Origin: an uncultured Balneola sp. | Lineage (GTDB): Bacteria > Bacteroidota > Rhodothermia > Balneolales > Balneolaceae | Reading direction: 5' to 3' | Length of the DNA: 50,935 bases | NCBI GenBank assembly: GCA_902529115.1 | Contig: CABZVB010000013.1 | Coordinates: forward strand, 1 to 50,935 | Shown: piece after piece, positions 25,844 to 35,024 of the stretch | Numbering within the stretch: the first letter of the stretch is position 1 | Layout of the letters: each line of letters starts with the position of its first letter | Translations under genes and position numbers: made by a program | Notes under the pieces: generated by a model | What the model was told of the DNA's origin: nothing | The model's input: the letters and a program-made list of their open reading frames with translations, nothing else | The model's database searches: none

Positions 25844-25917
25844 TGGCTCTTATGATGATAATATTAACAGGTTGCCGAGTACAAAAAGCCTTATTTTGAA
25901 TTAGAAAAAACTTACTA

Positions 25918-27270
25918 ATGCGTATGTATTCCTTAGATATTGAATCCATAATTACTGAATATCATTCCGAATATCAACATTTCTTAGACGAGTTTGGAGA
26001 TGCTAAAGTAGAAGAAATCATTCTCTCAAAGTCATGTCCCAATAGCTTACCTAAAGCATTTTTGATTGATCAATTAATCAGTCAAAAGAAGGTGCATCAA
26101 AAGATACCGTCGTGGACTTTTGCCAAAGGATTAGTTTATCCGCCACCTATTCATGTAGAACAGAGCTCTTCTGAGTGGACAGGAAGATATAAGGCGAAAT
26201 TAGTAGAGACAGAAATCATTATCGATGGTACGGGAGGCTTTGGGGTGGACAGTTACTTTTTCGCAAAAGAAGGGATAGAACTTTGGTATGTAGAAGCCAA
26301 TCCGGATTTGTGTAGAATTACTCAAAATAATTTTGATATTTTGGGAATAGACGCTAATGTGATAAGTGATACTGTAGAACATTTTTTAGTATCTCATGAG
26401 TTTAAAGATCTTTATAACTCTCCCCGCACTTTAGCTTTGTTTTTAGATCCATCCAGAAGAATACTTGGCAATAAGGTTGTCAGTATAGAAAATTCTGAAC
26501 CTAATCTATTCGAACTCTGGAAGCACATTAGTACCAATGTGGACCAGCTCATGGTGAAAGCATCACCTATGGCACATATCGACGAGGTGATAAATAAAGC
26601 GTACTCCCCTGACAGCATCCATGCGGTATCCGTCAACAATGAGCTTAAAGAATTACTTTATTATTATCGATTTACTAATGACTCTCAGAGCATAAAAGAT
26701 AAGGCCCAAATAAACTATCACGCTGTTGACATCAAGAAGAATGAAGCAGTGGTGCAAGCACAGGACATTTTCATTGTTTTAGCCAATAAAGAAGGGATTG
26801 TTCCTGTAAATGTATCCTACGCGGAAGCTGATCAGCTAAGCAAGCAAAATTCTAGTGGAATATTTAATGGGCAGGAGCATGTAGATGGCCTCAATATATA
26901 CTTATATGACCCTATTGTTGGAGCGAAGAAACTAGGCTGCATGGATCATTTAGGTGTAAAGTTTGATTTATTGAAGTTAAATAAGCACACTCATCTCTAC
27001 TATTCGAAGGATTTGATTCCGCATTTTCCAGGACGAATTTTTGAAGTATTGGATGGTTTTTCACCCTCCAATAAATCTCTGAAGAAGTGGTTTAAAAACT
27101 ATTCATCTAAGTTCATAAACATATGGGCGTTGAATTACCCACTTTCTTCTAAAGCGATTAAGAAGAAGTACGGTATTCTAGATGGGGGAGAACTGACACT
27201 AATTTTCACTCGACTTTATCCTGATCGGCATTGGGTTTTTGTGGTAAAGCGCATAAGTCGCTTCGGTTAA
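25918..27270 (+). CDS. THUMP-like class I SAM-dependent methyltransferase
   Basis: A 450-residue protein. Residues 1-90 are helical. The SAM fold begins with IIIDGTGGFGVDSYFFAK (motif I), then WYVEANPDLCRITQNNF and the catalytic-like LFLDPSRRI, a DPPR-type motif known in RNA methyltransferases. The C-terminal third fits the THUMP-like RNA-binding domain that follows such domains in Bacteroidota. RNA methylation is the likely activity; the target base is unknown. An upstream TTG...TATTTTG element around 25875-25905 is a possible promoter. It is convergent with the TonB receptor gene. Confidence 0.75.
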   Translation: MRMYSLDIESIITEYHSEYQHFLDEFGDAKVEEIILSKSCPNSLPKAFLIDQLISQKKVHQKIPSWTFAKGLVYPPPIHVEQSSSEWTGRYKAKLVETEIIIDGTGGFGVDSYFFAKEGIELWYVEANPDLCRITQNNFDILGIDANVISDTVEHFLVSHEFKDLYNSPRTLALFLDPSRRILGNKVVSIENSEPNLFELWKHISTNVDQLMVKASPMAHIDEVINKAYSPDSIHAVSVNNELKELLYYYRFTNDSQSIKDKAQINYHAVDIKKNEAVVQAQDIFIVLANKEGIVPVNVSYAEADQLSKQNSSGIFNGQEHVDGLNIYLYDPIVGAKKLGCMDHLGVKFDLLKLNKHTHLYYSKDLIPHFPGRIFEVLDGFSPSNKSLKKWFKNYSSKFINIWALNYPLSSKAIKKKYGILDGGELTLIFTRLYPDRHWVFVVKRISRFG

Positions 27271-27282
27271 CTTGACCGTGGT

Positions 27283-29727
27283 TTAGAAATTAATGACCAC
27301 ACCAATAGAAGGTAAAACATTCACCGAGATGTTGGTATTAACTTGTACTAAGCGTTCTGGAATCACTACTTCGCCATTTTCATCCCTAGCTAAACCATAG
27401 CTGGGTTCCTCAGGGTTTGCATTACCCAAAATATTTTGCACTTCAAAAAAGACATCCAAGCTCCACGAAGTGTAACTCCATTTTTTGTCGACCCTAATAT
27501 CAACCTGATTGTATGCATCTAGCCTATTTTGTCCAACCGAACTGTAATCTTTTATAATGGCAGGATAAAATTCTAGGCTTTGCTCCAAATTAGTTGGAAT
27601 AAAAGGGGCTCTACCTAAATACCGAAATCGAGAACTTATTTCCCAATTGTTTCGGAATTTGTAACCTCCCAAAGCAGAGATAAGGAATTGATTATCCCAT
27701 AGAGAGGGGCGGTAAACTAAATCACTCCCGCTAAATTCACTTTTAAACAAGGTAAAGGATGCAATTCCATACCATTTCCCAGTAAATTTTTGCTGATATA
27801 GCAGTTCCAACCCTTGGGTTCTTCCTAAACCATCACTTTGAATCAATTCACTTCCAAATACTTCAAATCCGCCTCCTTTATTCGCTAATGATACCTCATC
27901 AGCCACAGATACGGGGTACTTGAAATATTTTTTATAAAATGCTTCCAGAGAGATTCGTGAGGACTCATTTATCACATATTCAAAACCACCAACAAAGTGT
28001 TCACTTCGAACGTATTTAGCCTCTCTATTTACCCAAGCACCCAGATTATCTTCAAATCCCAGTATGGTATAAGGGGGTATTTTGTAGTAAATACCCCATG
28101 ATTGATTCCACTTCCATTGTCCGGAAGGATCGAGCTTAAAAGAATATGATATTCGTGGACTAATTTGCCCAAATAGACCTACTCCATCTCTCATAAAATC
28201 GTTGTCATCGAATCTTAATCCAGCTGAAAATTGCAATCTATCTTTTAACCATTTTGTAGATGCTTGAAGGTGAGCACCATACCGTAAGAATGTTAAATCA
28301 GTGATAAAATTTCGGTCATTAACCAAATCCTGTGTGGTATTATTGTAGGCAACTTGTTGAACAGAGTATCCAAAAGCATAGGTCCATGGGCCAGAAAAAA
28401 GCTTGAATTGATGTTTGAGTTTCTGTTCAAGTTCATTGGCATCATTTTGAAAATAGAGACCTTGTTCGTTTACATTATCAGTAAATCGTGAAAATTTATT
28501 GTACAGACTATTTTGACTAACAATCACATCCATTAGTCCATTATTATTATTAAATCTATGACGCCATCGAAACCCAATAGTATTGCTTTGTTGCTCTAAA
28601 ACAGGCACCTGATCTTGAATAGCTTTTTGTTCGACATCGAATTCATCGAGTTCATTTACTGAGGAATTATCAATAGAACCCACACCTGTTAAAAGCAATT
28701 CATTATTAGAATTTATTTGATGAGTAACTTTGTATTGATAATCCCAGTAATCAGGCAAAAAAGGTAGGCCGATAGCCTGAAATAGCAGTTGTAAATAGGA
28801 GCGTCTCACGCTTATGATATAGCTAGTGTTAGCCTCGGACTTATCTGATTTGAACAATGGTCCCTCAAAAGTTAGAGCAGATTCGGACGAGCCCAACCGG
28901 AAGTTACCTACAAATTTCCTAGAATTTCCGTTTCGTTGATCAAATTCCAATACTCCACTAAGTACATTATCATATGATGCAGCAAAAGAACTAGCACTTA
29001 GTGTGACGCCTTCAAAAAATGAGACATTCAATAAGCCAACTGGACCACCTGCACTACCTTGAGTTGAAAAATGATTAATGGTTGGAATTTCAATTCCGTC
29101 TAGATAGTACACGTTTTCATTGGGGGCTCCACCTCGAATAATAACATCATTTCTAAAGCCAAGTACCGAACCAGATACTCCAGGGAAGGATTGAATTACT
29201 TTGGCTATATCATTATTTCCACCAGGATATGAGGCAATTTCTTGTTGGTTCAAATTTTGAATCGAAAGAGGAGTAGTTTCGAGTTTAGTAAAAGGATTAA
29301 CGGTTACAACAACCTCGTTCAACCCAATTTCAGCCTGTTCTAATTGGGCATTCATATCAATATTACCCTCCGAGCGAATTACCACATTGTAAATGATTTG
29401 GGTTTGGTAGCCAATGAAGCTTACCCGAATATTATAGGTGCTGGCTGGAATCTCAGAAAGAACGTATTGCCCACCAGAATTGGTAGCCGCGCCAAAGTCA
29501 GTATCAATAAGGAAAACGGTGGCGCCAAACAGAGGCTCACCTGTTTTTTTATCGGTAATGGTTCCCCTCAGCTCACCATTTTGTGCCATTAAATCCATAG
29601 ATAATTTCAACCAAAAGAATATTACAAGCAGTCTATACAACAAACCCCTAGTATGGATTAATCTAACTACAGAAAAGATATAACGAATGCCTTTAACGCT
29701 ATCTGGGTGGTAAAAAAAAACGTTCAT
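27283..29727 (-). CDS. TonB-dependent receptor with carboxypeptidase-like domain
   Basis: Up to 814 residues. A hydrophobic segment (LLVIFFWLKLSMDLMAQ) is the signal, after which a CarboxypepD_reg-like domain (GELRGTITDKKTGEPLFGAT; residues about 50-135), a plug (SIQNLNQQEIASYPGGNNDI; VIIRGGAPNENVYYLDGIE) and a 22-strand barrel follow, ending SIGVVINF with the terminal Phe of outer-membrane barrels. The ligand is unknown. The first 30 residues before the signal are unusually long, so the true start may be downstream. It begins 11 bases after rlmD and is the last gene of the run that starts with the Omp85 gene. Confidence 0.88.
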   Translation of the reverse strand: MNVFFYHPDSVKGIRYIFSVVRLIHTRGLLYRLLVIFFWLKLSMDLMAQNGELRGTITDKKTGEPLFGATVFLIDTDFGAATNSGGQYVLSEIPASTYNIRVSFIGYQTQIIYNVVIRSEGNIDMNAQLEQAEIGLNEVVVTVNPFTKLETTPLSIQNLNQQEIASYPGGNNDIAKVIQSFPGVSGSVLGFRNDVIIRGGAPNENVYYLDGIEIPTINHFSTQGSAGGPVGLLNVSFFEGVTLSASSFAASYDNVLSGVLEFDQRNGNSRKFVGNFRLGSSESALTFEGPLFKSDKSEANTSYIISVRRSYLQLLFQAIGLPFLPDYWDYQYKVTHQINSNNELLLTGVGSIDNSSVNELDEFDVEQKAIQDQVPVLEQQSNTIGFRWRHRFNNNNGLMDVIVSQNSLYNKFSRFTDNVNEQGLYFQNDANELEQKLKHQFKLFSGPWTYAFGYSVQQVAYNNTTQDLVNDRNFITDLTFLRYGAHLQASTKWLKDRLQFSAGLRFDDNDFMRDGVGLFGQISPRISYSFKLDPSGQWKWNQSWGIYYKIPPYTILGFEDNLGAWVNREAKYVRSEHFVGGFEYVINESSRISLEAFYKKYFKYPVSVADEVSLANKGGGFEVFGSELIQSDGLGRTQGLELLYQQKFTGKWYGIASFTLFKSEFSGSDLVYRPSLWDNQFLISALGGYKFRNNWEISSRFRYLGRAPFIPTNLEQSLEFYPAIIKDYSSVGQNRLDAYNQVDIRVDKKWSYTSWSLDVFFEVQNILGNANPEEPSYGLARDENGEVVIPERLVQVNTNISVNVLPSIGVVINF

Positions 29728-29738
29728 CTATGATGCAG

Positions 29739-31139
29739 TTAATGCTTTAAGGTTAAATTGACAACTGTTTCAATGTGATAGGTTTGTGGGAACATATCCA
29801 CGGGTTGTATGCCATCTACTGAGTACCGTTCAGATAGTAAGGATAAGTCCCGTGCCAGAGTTGAACTGTCGCAACTTACGTAGATGATATTAGGTACCTT
29901 TAGTTCTAATAGCTGAGTAATTACGTCGGGGTGCATACCTGCCCTAGGTGGGTCTGTGATCAATATATTTGGATGGCCAAATTTCTTTATCAAGCTATCA
30001 TTAAAAGTATCTCTAATATCACCTTTGACAAAATAAGCATGCTTAACCCCATTTTTTGATGCATTAATACGAGCGTTTTTAATGGCTTCGTCCACCAATT
30101 CTATTCCTACAATCTTAGATGCATACTTACTTAAGAAAAGAGTGAGTGTTCCAACTCCACAGTATAAATCATAGACCACATCAGCGTTTTTTATATTAGC
30201 AAATTTGGCCACTATGGAGTATAAGGCTTCCGCCTGAGCAGTGTTAGTTTGAAAAAAAGCCTTTGGGTCAATTGTGAAATGGTATGGGCCAATATGATCT
30301 TCAATATGACCTGGGCCATGCAAGACATGCTGATAGCGCCCTGTTGCTGTCGGGTTAGGTTGATCATTAATACTGACTATAAAGGTGGTGATAGAAGGGA
30401 AGCGCTTCATCATTTTTACATATAGATCCTTTATTATGTCTTGATCGTCAAAGTAGCATACAAGATTGATCATTAAATCATTAGTATGATGCGCTTTTCG
30501 AATTACCAAATGCCTAAAGAATCCTGTTTTTTCAAAGGTATCAAAAGCATCAATTTTGTGCTTTAGAGCATAGTTTCTGACAAAATCTAATAATTCAAAT
30601 GAAATAGGGTCTTGTAGATGACATTCGTTCAAATTCAAAATTTTGTCAAACCTTCCTGGGGCATGTAAACCTGCTGCAAATCCACGATCATCGACAAATT
30701 CTCCTCTTTGTATTTCTTCATCGCTTAGCCATCTCCGAGGGCTAAAGCTGTATTCCATTTTGTTTCGATAATAAAAAGGCTGCTCACAGGGTAAAGTATC
30801 ATTAACTGGAGTATCGCACTTGCCAATCCGACGAACATGGTCTTCTACCTGCTGTCGCTTATATTCTAATTGTTTTTCGTAAGGTAGCTGTTGCCAACTA
30901 CATCCTCCGCACACTCCTGCATGCTGACATTTTGGAGGGACTCTATCTTTAGAAGCTTTAATAATCTCAAGTAATTTAGCTTCCAAAAAGTTTTTCTTCT
31001 TTTTGATAATCCGGGCTTTGACAACATCACCAGGAACCGCACCTTTTACAAAAACAGCACGCTCTTGGTATCTTCCAACTCCTTTGCCTTTAAATGCGGT
31101 GCTATGAATTGGAAGCTCAATCGACAGACCTTTTTTCAT
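29739..31139 (-). CDS. rlmD: 23S rRNA (uracil-C5)-methyltransferase RlmD
   Basis: A 466-residue TrmA/RlmD-type enzyme. An N-terminal TRAM domain (residues 1-58) is followed by the iron-sulfur motif CQHAGVCGGCSWQQ, the SAM motif VYDLYCGVGTLTLFLS, DPPRAGMHP and the catalytic VSCDSSTLARDL. Such enzymes make 5-methyluridine in 23S rRNA (U1939 in E. coli); a related RlmC or RlmCD target cannot be excluded from the sequence alone. Its ATG overlaps the stop of the cNMP-fold gene by one base (TAATG), so translation is coupled. Confidence 0.88.
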   Translation of the reverse strand: MKKGLSIELPIHSTAFKGKGVGRYQERAVFVKGAVPGDVVKARIIKKKKNFLEAKLLEIIKASKDRVPPKCQHAGVCGGCSWQQLPYEKQLEYKRQQVEDHVRRIGKCDTPVNDTLPCEQPFYYRNKMEYSFSPRRWLSDEEIQRGEFVDDRGFAAGLHAPGRFDKILNLNECHLQDPISFELLDFVRNYALKHKIDAFDTFEKTGFFRHLVIRKAHHTNDLMINLVCYFDDQDIIKDLYVKMMKRFPSITTFIVSINDQPNPTATGRYQHVLHGPGHIEDHIGPYHFTIDPKAFFQTNTAQAEALYSIVAKFANIKNADVVYDLYCGVGTLTLFLSKYASKIVGIELVDEAIKNARINASKNGVKHAYFVKGDIRDTFNDSLIKKFGHPNILITDPPRAGMHPDVITQLLELKVPNIIYVSCDSSTLARDLSLLSERYSVDGIQPVDMFPQTYHIETVVNLTLKH

Positions 31140-31684
31140 TAATCGAGTTTTTCGATGTCATAATATGCATCAAATTCTATTTGAGCGGCAATTCTAGGGT
31201 CATGATTTTCTTCAATAGTAGTAAGTGCAGTCTCTAGTTGACGAAGTGCTATATTAGTTAACATTTGCAGAAATTTTACAGCGATTTGTGGATGTCGATC
31301 CATCAATACTTCAAAATCAGGCTTAAAGAATCCCAATAGGGTACAGTCTGTTTTACAAAGGGCGGATGTTTTACGCTTAAGATTATAACCAATGGATAAA
31401 GCCCCAAAACTATCTGGTGAGTTTAATAAAAAAGCATTTTTATGTTCACTAATTTTTTGGTCATCCTCTAGACTCGTCATGACCGTTAATTCAACTGATC
31501 CATCTTCGATGAAATACATGCCAGTACCCGGATCGTTCCTATAAAATATGAATTCTCCGGTTTTATAGGTTCGACGATGGCATAATTGTAAAATCTCATA
31601 CCGTTCAAGAGTACTAAGACTTTGTAAAAATCTAGACTGAAGAACTATTTTTGTTTGTTGCTTTAAACGTTTGTATGTACTCAT
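31139..31684 (-). CDS. Cyclic-nucleotide-binding-fold protein without DNA-binding domain
   Basis: A 181-residue protein with a single CNMP-type jelly roll (residues about 20-140: FLQSLSTLERYEILQLC, GEFIFYRNDPGTGMYFIEDG, SFGALSIGYNLKRKTSALC) and a C-terminal helix. A Crp/Fnr regulator would have a helix-turn-helix after this; there is none. In the phosphate-binding cassette the usual GE pair reads GA, so the Glu that holds the cyclic-nucleotide ribose is missing, while the RxTS segment is kept. Ligand binding is therefore doubtful. It lies ten bases after the Omp85 gene and overlaps rlmD by one base. Confidence 0.78.
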   Translation of the reverse strand: MSTYKRLKQQTKIVLQSRFLQSLSTLERYEILQLCHRRTYKTGEFIFYRNDPGTGMYFIEDGSVELTVMTSLEDDQKISEHKNAFLLNSPDSFGALSIGYNLKRKTSALCKTDCTLLGFFKPDFEVLMDRHPQIAVKFLQMLTNIALRQLETALTTIEENHDPRIAAQIEFDAYYDIEKLD

Positions 31685-31694
31685 AATGTATAAC

Positions 31695-34121
31695 TTAAAA
31701 AGAGTGACCTATTCCAAAACTAAAATACAATTTCTTGTCATTAAACCATCCAGTATTTACATCATGAGCTCTTAATGTGAAATCGAGACGAATAACTACA
31801 TAATCCCAATCTATGCGTATTCCAGTACCTGTACCAACCGCAATTTGCTTGTAAAAATTAGAAAATAAAAATCGTCCTTGCTCTAATTGATCCTTGTTAT
31901 CCTGAGATCGAAAATCATTCCGTGGACCATACCAAATATTCCCAGCATCGGCATACAGGCCGCCATACCAATCTGCACCTAAAAGATTTTGAATTAACAC
32001 CTGTCTACTCTCTACAAATGATGAAAGTTTGATTTCTCCACCGTTGATGGTTACTTGGTCGGAGCTGATAGTTCCCGGACCTAACTGAAAAGGAGCCCAA
32101 CCTCTAATATCATTGCTTCCACCTGCAAAAAAGCGACGATTTAGTGGAATTGAGGTATTATTCCCAAAAGGGTGTGCAATTCCACCAAATAGTCGGTATG
32201 ACAAAATCGTACCAGAAGCTAATGGAAAATATCGGCGAATATCCATGGTGAATTTCACAAATTGTGAATACGAGAGTTGGTTATCACTAAGCTTGAATAG
32301 AGTAGGTAATTCACCTTCAAGTTTGCCTGGCGTAACAAATAATCGGTCAACTAAATAGGGTAAATTTCCACCAGCAGATATGGATAATTCTCTAAAATAG
32401 CCATTATTTCTTTTTATCAAATTGGTGGTGTAATCTCTAAAGCTGTACCTTATAATTGAGGAAATTTGCGGCTCAAAATCTTGAAGAATACGAATGTATT
32501 CTAAACTATTCTGTCCGAATTCATCAATTAAATTATTTTTGAATTCAGATGATGGGTTGGTATCAATTATATCTAATTCAAATAAATCAAGTCTAGAGAG
32601 TCTGGAATTAGAGTGGGGAACTTCAAGTCGGTAATTAAACTGTAAGTCAGAGTTTATATCAAAATAGAGTTGATCAGAACGGCTGTATGATAGTGAGTAG
32701 GTTGATCTAGCACTTACAAAATTAGTAATCTCATTTAAATATCGAAATGGTCTAGCCAATCCTGGCAGGGTGTATTCACCTCGTAATTCATAGCTGCGAA
32801 ATAAAGAAGATTGAACTTGATCTTCAGGAGTGATCTGTTGAATAGTTTCTTCGCTCACAAATTCAAAACTTGAATTTATACGTATGTTGATTCTTTCTGC
32901 TAAACCATTGACATTTATATTATTGTAATCAATTCCAAAACCCGTTCCGAATCCGTACCTCTTCATCCCGAAAAGTTCAGTAGTAATGCGATGAGGAGTA
33001 ATACTCTCTAACTCTATGTAAACAGGAATAGTATCGGTACTAAAATCAGGGTTTATTCCAAATTCTGATAAACCAAAACGTTTAATGGTTAGCATACCAA
33101 GATTCTGTAATTCCCTAATACTCTGAAGATAATCTTTTTCAGTATATACTCCTCCAGGAGTAATTGCTATTTGATCTACTATGACCTTATTTTTAGTAGG
33201 AAGGTTTCCCGATTTCGTGAGGTTGATAGAGGCGAGTATGTTTTGTTGAGAGACACTAGATGTATCTTCGGACTTCAGTAGCTTAGTGTGCACTTGGTCC
33301 TTGTCAATTTCGTAGCGGAAATTACGCATTTTATAGCTTGGATCTTGAGCATTTCTGTAAACAATATTGACATCGCCAAAATGAAATGGGTGTCCTGCAG
33401 CAACATAAAAAAGTACTTTAAGACCATGCGTTTGTTCCCCAGGCTGAACAAACGCAATAACAGAGTCACGACTAGCGGACGCAAAGCCGTTATTTTTTAA
33501 AAAAGATAAAATTCGTTCTTGTTCTTGCCTTAATTCTGTAGCATTGTAGGCTTCAAATAACTGGAATGTTGAGTCATTGATCGCTGTCTTGGTAAGTGAG
33601 CTTCGAGAGTAAAAGTGTGTTATAGTTTCTTTGGTTAAACTGGATGGTAATCCAGTGTATCCGACTGATTCGATGAAGTATTGAGTACCCTCTTGAATAA
33701 TGTACGATACCTCAACTTTACTTTCTCTCAAGTTAACAATAGTGGTATCGACCTGAACATCTCGGTAACCGAGTGACTCATAATATAGTCGGATTCTTTC
33801 TAGATCATTCCCCACTATGGATCGATCAAGAAGAGAAGGATCCTCACCTATGCGACCATTACTAAGGTTATGAATGTATAGCCATGGTGTGAAGCGGGGA
33901 ATGCCAAGAAACTCTCTGTTTGTTCGAGTTTTAACGAGTCCCTCTAAAATTCTATCTTTTATATTAGAGTTGCCACTGAAACGAACTTTTCTAATTAGGT
34001 CTTTTGCGCTAACATTAACCTCGGGCACTTGTCCTGTTTGATTCACATCCTGGGCACTAATAATAGAAGTGCCAAAGCTGACAAATAAACTAAAGACTAA
34101 AAGGATAAACTTTGTTCTCAA
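31695..34121 (-). CDS. Omp85-family outer membrane protein (BamA/TamA-like)
   Basis: An 808-residue protein starting at TTG (34121), giving the signal peptide MRTKFILLVFSLFVSFGTS; I see no better in-frame ATG upstream. POTRA-like repeats occupy residues about 45-390 (VRFSGNSNIKDRILEGLVKT; YYESLGYRDVQVDTTIVNL), followed by the 16-strand surface-antigen barrel with RRFFAGGSNDIRGW, the conserved Omp85 motif, and a terminal FGIGHSF. It could assemble or translocate outer-membrane or surface proteins; it is not clearly the essential BamA. It opens the run Omp85, cNMP-fold, rlmD, TonB receptor. Confidence 0.85.
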   Translation of the reverse strand: MRTKFILLVFSLFVSFGTSIISAQDVNQTGQVPEVNVSAKDLIRKVRFSGNSNIKDRILEGLVKTRTNREFLGIPRFTPWLYIHNLSNGRIGEDPSLLDRSIVGNDLERIRLYYESLGYRDVQVDTTIVNLRESKVEVSYIIQEGTQYFIESVGYTGLPSSLTKETITHFYSRSSLTKTAINDSTFQLFEAYNATELRQEQERILSFLKNNGFASASRDSVIAFVQPGEQTHGLKVLFYVAAGHPFHFGDVNIVYRNAQDPSYKMRNFRYEIDKDQVHTKLLKSEDTSSVSQQNILASINLTKSGNLPTKNKVIVDQIAITPGGVYTEKDYLQSIRELQNLGMLTIKRFGLSEFGINPDFSTDTIPVYIELESITPHRITTELFGMKRYGFGTGFGIDYNNINVNGLAERINIRINSSFEFVSEETIQQITPEDQVQSSLFRSYELRGEYTLPGLARPFRYLNEITNFVSARSTYSLSYSRSDQLYFDINSDLQFNYRLEVPHSNSRLSRLDLFELDIIDTNPSSEFKNNLIDEFGQNSLEYIRILQDFEPQISSIIRYSFRDYTTNLIKRNNGYFRELSISAGGNLPYLVDRLFVTPGKLEGELPTLFKLSDNQLSYSQFVKFTMDIRRYFPLASGTILSYRLFGGIAHPFGNNTSIPLNRRFFAGGSNDIRGWAPFQLGPGTISSDQVTINGGEIKLSSFVESRQVLIQNLLGADWYGGLYADAGNIWYGPRNDFRSQDNKDQLEQGRFLFSNFYKQIAVGTGTGIRIDWDYVVIRLDFTLRAHDVNTGWFNDKKLYFSFGIGHSF

Positions 34122-34388
34122 TAGCGTAAAAAATATGCGATAAAAAGGCTTTTCAATATGCTATAAAGGTAAAGAAAATTAGACAGTTAAACCTCTTTTC
34201 GACTACACTTTCATAGGAAAGAAACTAAGTTTAAGGGTTTGATAGTCGATACTACTGAAAATGAGCCAAAGTTATTGGTTAAGCGACCTAGTGATATATA
34301 TTTAAATAAGGAAGCTGATAAGTCAGGTAGAGTAATGTGTTGAAAATCAATAAATCGATATTTAAGATAATTTTACTAGCTGACCTAA
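34122..34388. other. 267-base intergenic stretch, one weak short frame
   Basis: Between the Omp85 start and the DUF2795 stop. It should hold the Omp85 promoter; a minus-strand TACCTTTA before the TTG start is one mismatch from TAnnTTTG. A plus-strand frame from TTG 34239 to TGA 34343 encodes 34 polar residues (LIVDTTENEPKLLVKRPSD and onward) with no match I know. I see no RNA structure. Confidence 0.4.
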
Positions 34389-34643
34389 TTACACATCATC
34401 ATAGTCAAATCCTTCGTCTTCCTCGTTGTGAAAGAAGTCTTCTTTTCTAATGTAATCTGGCCAAATATCTTCTATGCCTTCGTAAATGATTTCTTCGCCT
34501 TCATCTATTTCCTCAAGTTCTTCCAAGTTTATGATAACTTGATTAGGCAGGCCATTTCTTTCTGCCCATTCTATTAGCTCTTCGCGGGTTGCTGGAAAAG
34601 GAGCCTCGTCAAGAGCGGCGGCTAATTCAACGGTCCAAATCAT
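34389..34643 (-). CDS. DUF2795 family protein
   Basis: An 84-residue acidic protein. MIWTVELAAALDEAPFPATR with EELIEWAERNGLP and NLEELEEIDEGEEIYEGIEDI-type acidic text, then IWPDYIRKEDFFHNEEDEG, closely matches the small DUF2795 proteins seen widely in Bacteroidota and relatives. The function is unknown. The C-terminal tail is almost all Asp, Glu and Phe/Tyr. It is divergent from tatA with 153 bases between. Confidence 0.85.
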   Translation of the reverse strand: MIWTVELAAALDEAPFPATREELIEWAERNGLPNQVIINLEELEEIDEGEEIIYEGIEDIWPDYIRKEDFFHNEEDEGFDYDDV

Positions 34644-34796
34644 AATTTTTTACGTACGTTAAGATTAATTATATATTAAACGAGAGAGTAGTTAAAAATT
34701 CAAGTCTTTCCCAGAATTTTTTTTATACTCAATTCGTGCCGAAAATATTGCTATCTTAGCAAAAATACATTATGGAATTAACCAATATACCTTTTT

Positions 34797-35012
34797 ATGT
34801 TTAATTCATTAGGACCAACTGAAATTATTATCATTGCACTCTTCATTTTAGTCTTCTTTGGAGCAAAGAGGATACCAGAATTGGCTAAAGGTTTAGGGCA
34901 GGGGATACAAGAGTTTAGAAAAGCCTCTCGAGATATAAGAAAGGAAATTGATGAAACTTCCCGCGATATTGAAGAGACAGTGAAAAACGAAGAAAAAGAA
35001 TCAGCAAAATAA
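34797..35012 (+). CDS. tatA: Sec-independent translocase protein TatA/E
   Basis: A 71-residue TatA-type protein: one N-terminal membrane span (TEIIIIALFILVFFG), the conserved FGAKRIPELAKGLGQ hinge, a basic amphipathic helix and a charged tail. With TatC it forms the pore for folded proteins; tatC is not in the window. It leads the plus-strand run tatA-gatA-prmA-ppx-sigma and is 12 bases from gatA. A TATCTTAG (34752-34759) resembles the TAnnTTTG promoter element with one mismatch. Confidence 0.92.
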   Translation: MFNSLGPTEIIIIALFILVFFGAKRIPELAKGLGQGIQEFRKASRDIRKEIDETSRDIEETVKNEEKESAK

Positions 35013-35024
35013 AAACGCATTATT

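Noticed and set aside
34239..34343. 34-codon TTG frame in the Omp85/DUF2795 gap
   Set aside because: The AAGGG-like upstream site is too close to the start and no homologue is known to me; kept only as a note on the gap.
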